From Bacteroidota bacterium (GTDB lineage Bacteria; Bacteroidota; Bacteroidia; Cytophagales; Cyclobacteriaceae): 52,775 nt of DNA. Positions within the stretch are counted from its first letter, which is position 1. The number at the start of each line of letters is the position of its first letter. The stretch lies in contig JAEZEH010000038.1 of assembly GCA_023417785.1 (NCBI GenBank), positions 1-52,775 of the forward strand, read 5' to 3'. A program made the translations under genes and the position numbers. Below are positions 50,493 through 52,775 of the stretch, one piece after another. The notes beneath the pieces were generated by a model. The model saw only the letters and a program-made list of their open reading frames with translations, had not been told where the DNA came from and made no database searches.

Positions 50493-51743
50493 ATGGTGAA
50501 CACTGGCGCCGGAACACTAATCGATCGTCTTTTCCGCGAAGAAGCGGGAAAGATGGTCGCCGTTCTGACGCGTAAATTCGGGCTGGCCAATCTGGATATC
50601 GCGCAGGATATAATTCAGGATACGTTGCTTACCGCAATGATTTCGTGGCGGTTCGGAAATATTCCTGATGACCCCCGGGCCTGGCTTTATACGGTGGCAA
50701 GGAACAAGGCAATCGATCATCTCCGGAAAGAAAAAAGTTCATCCCGCATTCAGGCGGAATCAATTCAACGGACCGACGCCCAGGTTGAATCAACGTTGTT
50801 TCTCGAACATGAAATCAGTGACAGTGTATTGCGAATGATGTTCGCATGCTGCCATCCGGCGATACCCGTCGAATCGCAGATAGCGCTTGCGTTGCGGACC
50901 ATTGGCGGGATGACGGTTCGCGAAATCGCGAGCGGTTTCCTTACCTCGGAGGATACTGTTCAAAAACGAATATCCCGGGCCCGCGAAAAAATAAAGACTG
51001 AGGGCATTGCCCTTGAGGTTCCCGTATCGCAGGCGATTATGCCGCGCTTGCAGGCCGTCCTTCATGTGTTGTATTTACTTTTCAATGAAGGTTATCATTC
51101 TTCCGCATCAGATGATCCAGTCAGGCCCGACCTCTGTCTTGAGGCAGTACGGTTGTGTCATCTCCTCGCCGGCAACCCTGTCACCAATCACCCGCAAACC
51201 AACGCCCTGCTGGCGCTCATGTGTTTCCAGGCGTCCCGTCTTAACAGCCGCGTTGACGGCTCGGGAAATCTTGTTACACTGAAATATCAGGATCGCGGCA
51301 AATGGGATCGCAGCCTGATCGCCAAAGGTGTTCATTTTCTCGATCGCGCGGTGGATGCATCGCAGTTTTCAATCTATCACCTTGAAGCGGGGATTGCGTC
51401 GATTCACGCAGCGGCTCCATCCTTCGAATCAACGGACTGGAAATCTATTTATCACTTATACGAAATTCTTTATGCCGCACATCCCACGCCGGTTGTCGCG
51501 CTGAACAAAGCGATAGCCAGCTCATATGCCGTTAGCGCTGACGTTGCGTTGAAGGAGTTGCAAAAGATCCGTGGAATGGAAAGAAATTGTTTTTACCACG
51601 CTTCGCTGGGCGAGGTTTGTCTTGACCTTGGCAGACGCGACGAAGCGCGAAATCATTTCTCCGCGGCGCATGAGCTCACTGGCTCGAAACAGGAAAGACT
51701 ATTTTTTCAGGCTCGGATGAACGACTGCATTTCAAAACCCTGA
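50493..51743 (+). CDS. ECF42-type RNA polymerase sigma factor with C-terminal TPR-like domain
   Basis: A 416-residue protein. Residues about 10-180 are an ECF sigma factor: region 2 with LDIAQDIIQDTLLTAM and DPRAWLYTVARNKAIDHLRKE, and region 4 with ALRTIGGMTVREIASGFLTSEDTVQKRISRAREKI (about 130-165). The rest (about 190-416) is the helical extension typical of ECF42, ending LGEVCLDLGRRDEARNHFSAAHELTG, which replaces a classical anti-sigma factor as the control element. Its partner DGPF gene lies five bases upstream. The stop at 51741-51743 is immediately followed by the stop of the convergent chromate transporter gene, leaving no space for a terminator. Confidence 0.93.
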   Translation: MVNTGAGTLIDRLFREEAGKMVAVLTRKFGLANLDIAQDIIQDTLLTAMISWRFGNIPDDPRAWLYTVARNKAIDHLRKEKSSSRIQAESIQRTDAQVESTLFLEHEISDSVLRMMFACCHPAIPVESQIALALRTIGGMTVREIASGFLTSEDTVQKRISRAREKIKTEGIALEVPVSQAIMPRLQAVLHVLYLLFNEGYHSSASDDPVRPDLCLEAVRLCHLLAGNPVTNHPQTNALLALMCFQASRLNSRVDGSGNLVTLKYQDRGKWDRSLIAKGVHFLDRAVDASQFSIYHLEAGIASIHAAAPSFESTDWKSIYHLYEILYAAHPTPVVALNKAIASSYAVSADVALKELQKIRGMERNCFYHASLGEVCLDLGRRDEARNHFSAAHELTGSKQERLFFQARMNDCISKP

Positions 51744-52775
51744 CTATAACAACGTAAGGAGATAACCCAGCAGAGCGCCACCAATTACGATGAATGCTGT
51801 ATTGACCGATTTGAACAAGAAGGTCACAGCGAAACTGATAACGGCAATCAGAATCGTACGCCAGTCAAGAAGGGTTTCCCTACCCATCTCCACGACCACC
51901 GCCAGGATAATGGCTACCGAAACAATGTTCACGGAATCCAGAAACGCTGCCATGACCTTTGACCGGCGCAGCTTTGGTATCAATGGATTCAGGAATGCGA
52001 CAAAAAGAAACGATGGGAGGAAAATTCCAACTGTCGCGGCTATCGCGCCAAACGGTCCGCCGAGTTGCCATCCAATAAACGTAGCCGAAGAAAACACGGG
52101 ACCAGGTGTGAACTGGCCCACCGCAATTGCATCGATAAGCTGTTGTTTTGAAAGCAATCCTCGTGTCACCAGTTCCGCATCGAGAAACGCGAAAAGAACG
52201 TATCCGCTTCCGTAAAGGATCGCGCCAACCTTCAGAAAGATAAAGAATATTTTCAGGTTTGAGAGCTCAGCAACGGGAGCCAGCATTAACAAAGGGGAAA
52301 TGCCCCTGGCCGCGGGTTGTTGTACGGCGAATATCACGACACCAAAAATACCGAAGCCAAACAATACGTAAATTTCATTAAGTCCCGCCAGCGTCGCGAC
52401 GGCCGCGCCGATACCAAGTAAGCCCAGCATAACCGACTTGAGTGCTCGCCGCCCCAGTGTGATCATGGTGGAAACGATTACCGCGATTATGGCGGGTTTA
52501 ATTCCGTAGATAAAGGCTTCCATCTGGGGCAGGTCACCGTATTTTTGATAACTCCACGCCAGGATGCCGGTAATCATTACGGCAGGAATAATAAAACACA
52601 GTCCGGCGGCAATCAATCCTTTCCAACCCGCGCGTTCATGGCCACAATGCATGGTCATCTCCGTTGAGTTCGGACCGGGAATTAAATTGGTTGCGCCAAC
52701 GAGATCCAGAAAGTGTTGTTCACTCATCCAGCCGCGTTTCTGCACGACTTCTTTTTCCATCATGGCGATGTGCGC
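51744..52775 (-). CDS. chrA: Chromate transporter ChrA family (5' partial)
   Basis: The frame is open to the end of the window and enters with ...AHIAMMEKEVV, so the true start lies outside. At least 343 residues are visible. Both ChrA halves are present: WMSEQHFLDLVGATNLIPGPNSTEMTMHCG at the N-terminal half and SKQQLIDAIAVGQFTPGPVFSSATFIGWQLGGPFGA in the second, with GSGYVLFAFLDAELV between. The two PGP motifs suit long-chain ChrA proteins that expel chromate. The end of the gene meets the sigma factor gene tail to tail with no bases between. Homologues without chromate activity exist, so substrate certainty is moderate. Confidence 0.9.
   Translation of the reverse strand, partial: AHIAMMEKEVVQKRGWMSEQHFLDLVGATNLIPGPNSTEMTMHCGHERAGWKGLIAAGLCFIIPAVMITGILAWSYQKYGDLPQMEAFIYGIKPAIIAVIVSTMITLGRRALKSVMLGLLGIGAAVATLAGLNEIYVLFGFGIFGVVIFAVQQPAARGISPLLMLAPVAELSNLKIFFIFLKVGAILYGSGYVLFAFLDAELVTRGLLSKQQLIDAIAVGQFTPGPVFSSATFIGWQLGGPFGAIAATVGIFLPSFLFVAFLNPLIPKLRRSKVMAAFLDSVNIVSVAIILAVVVEMGRETLLDWRTILIAVISFAVTFLFKSVNTAFIVIGGALLGYLLTLL

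Noticed and set aside
1..52775. CRISPR arrays, tRNA, rRNA, insertion sequences, phage genes
   Set aside because: No regular spacer-repeat pattern, no tRNA cloverleaf or conserved rRNA segment, and no transposase or integrase motif was recognised on either strand.

Overview
The window looks like chromosome from a member of the Bacteroidota, most likely the Cytophagales. Supporting signs are a one-protein hybrid two-component system (beta-propeller sensor, histidine kinase, receiver and AraC domain), two large TonB-dependent receptors (one with an N-terminal carboxypeptidase-regulatory-like domain), a PadR plus prefix-domain ABC permease pair, few Shine-Dalgarno sequences, and several TAnnTTTG boxes (the Bacteroidota -7 element) ahead of genes. 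No rRNA, tRNA, CRISPR array, phage or transposase gene was seen.

Layout. (1) 1-6976: the edge of a polysaccharide utilisation locus: the tail of a GH88/GH105-type hydrolase, a DUF2264 protein, a BNR-propeller lipoprotein and the hybrid sensor/regulator. (2) 6977-7479: a gene-free stretch with two copies of a ~100-bp palindrome-rich repeat resembling REP/BIME elements. (3) 7480-14340: PadR/permease pair, then small stress or metabolism genes (SnoaL-like, DoxX-like, RibD-like) and a GlxA-type regulator divergent from two tandem SRPBCC genes. (4) 14444-18916: a compact minus-strand cluster: NrtR-like Nudix regulator, SPFH protein, NAD-kinase-like protein, and a nucleotidylyltransferase-like/methyltransferase fusion. 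A pair of near-palindromic operator candidates sits between the regulator and the rest. This is the best candidate for an undescribed system. (5) 19134-30126: TonB receptor, LigD-type polymerase protein with altered metal ligands, CNNM transporter, AraC regulator, cupin, AI-2E permease, GH15 hydrolase and secreted proteins. (6) 30230-32455: large-subunit catalase. (7) 32715-45516: three adjacent metal or metalloid modules: zinc-type (TonB receptor, NicO-like protein, P1B-2 ATPase), copper (thioredoxin, CopA, a 27-residue membrane peptide, frameshifted DUF3347 lipoprotein) and arsenic (ArsR, ArsC-like phosphatase, ACR3), with two zinc-ribbon membrane proteins between. (8) 45653-52775: RibD-like reductase, aldo/keto reductase, sialidase, frameshifted amidohydrolase, a DGPF-protein/ECF42-type sigma pair, and a ChrA transporter running off the end.

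Two genes (the DUF3347 lipoprotein at 40667-41286 and the amidohydrolase at 49071-49996) are each broken by what looks like the loss of one base in a short homopolymer. They are either recent pseudogenes or consensus errors in the assembly. All function calls rest on motifs and domain recognition by eye; no database search was possible.
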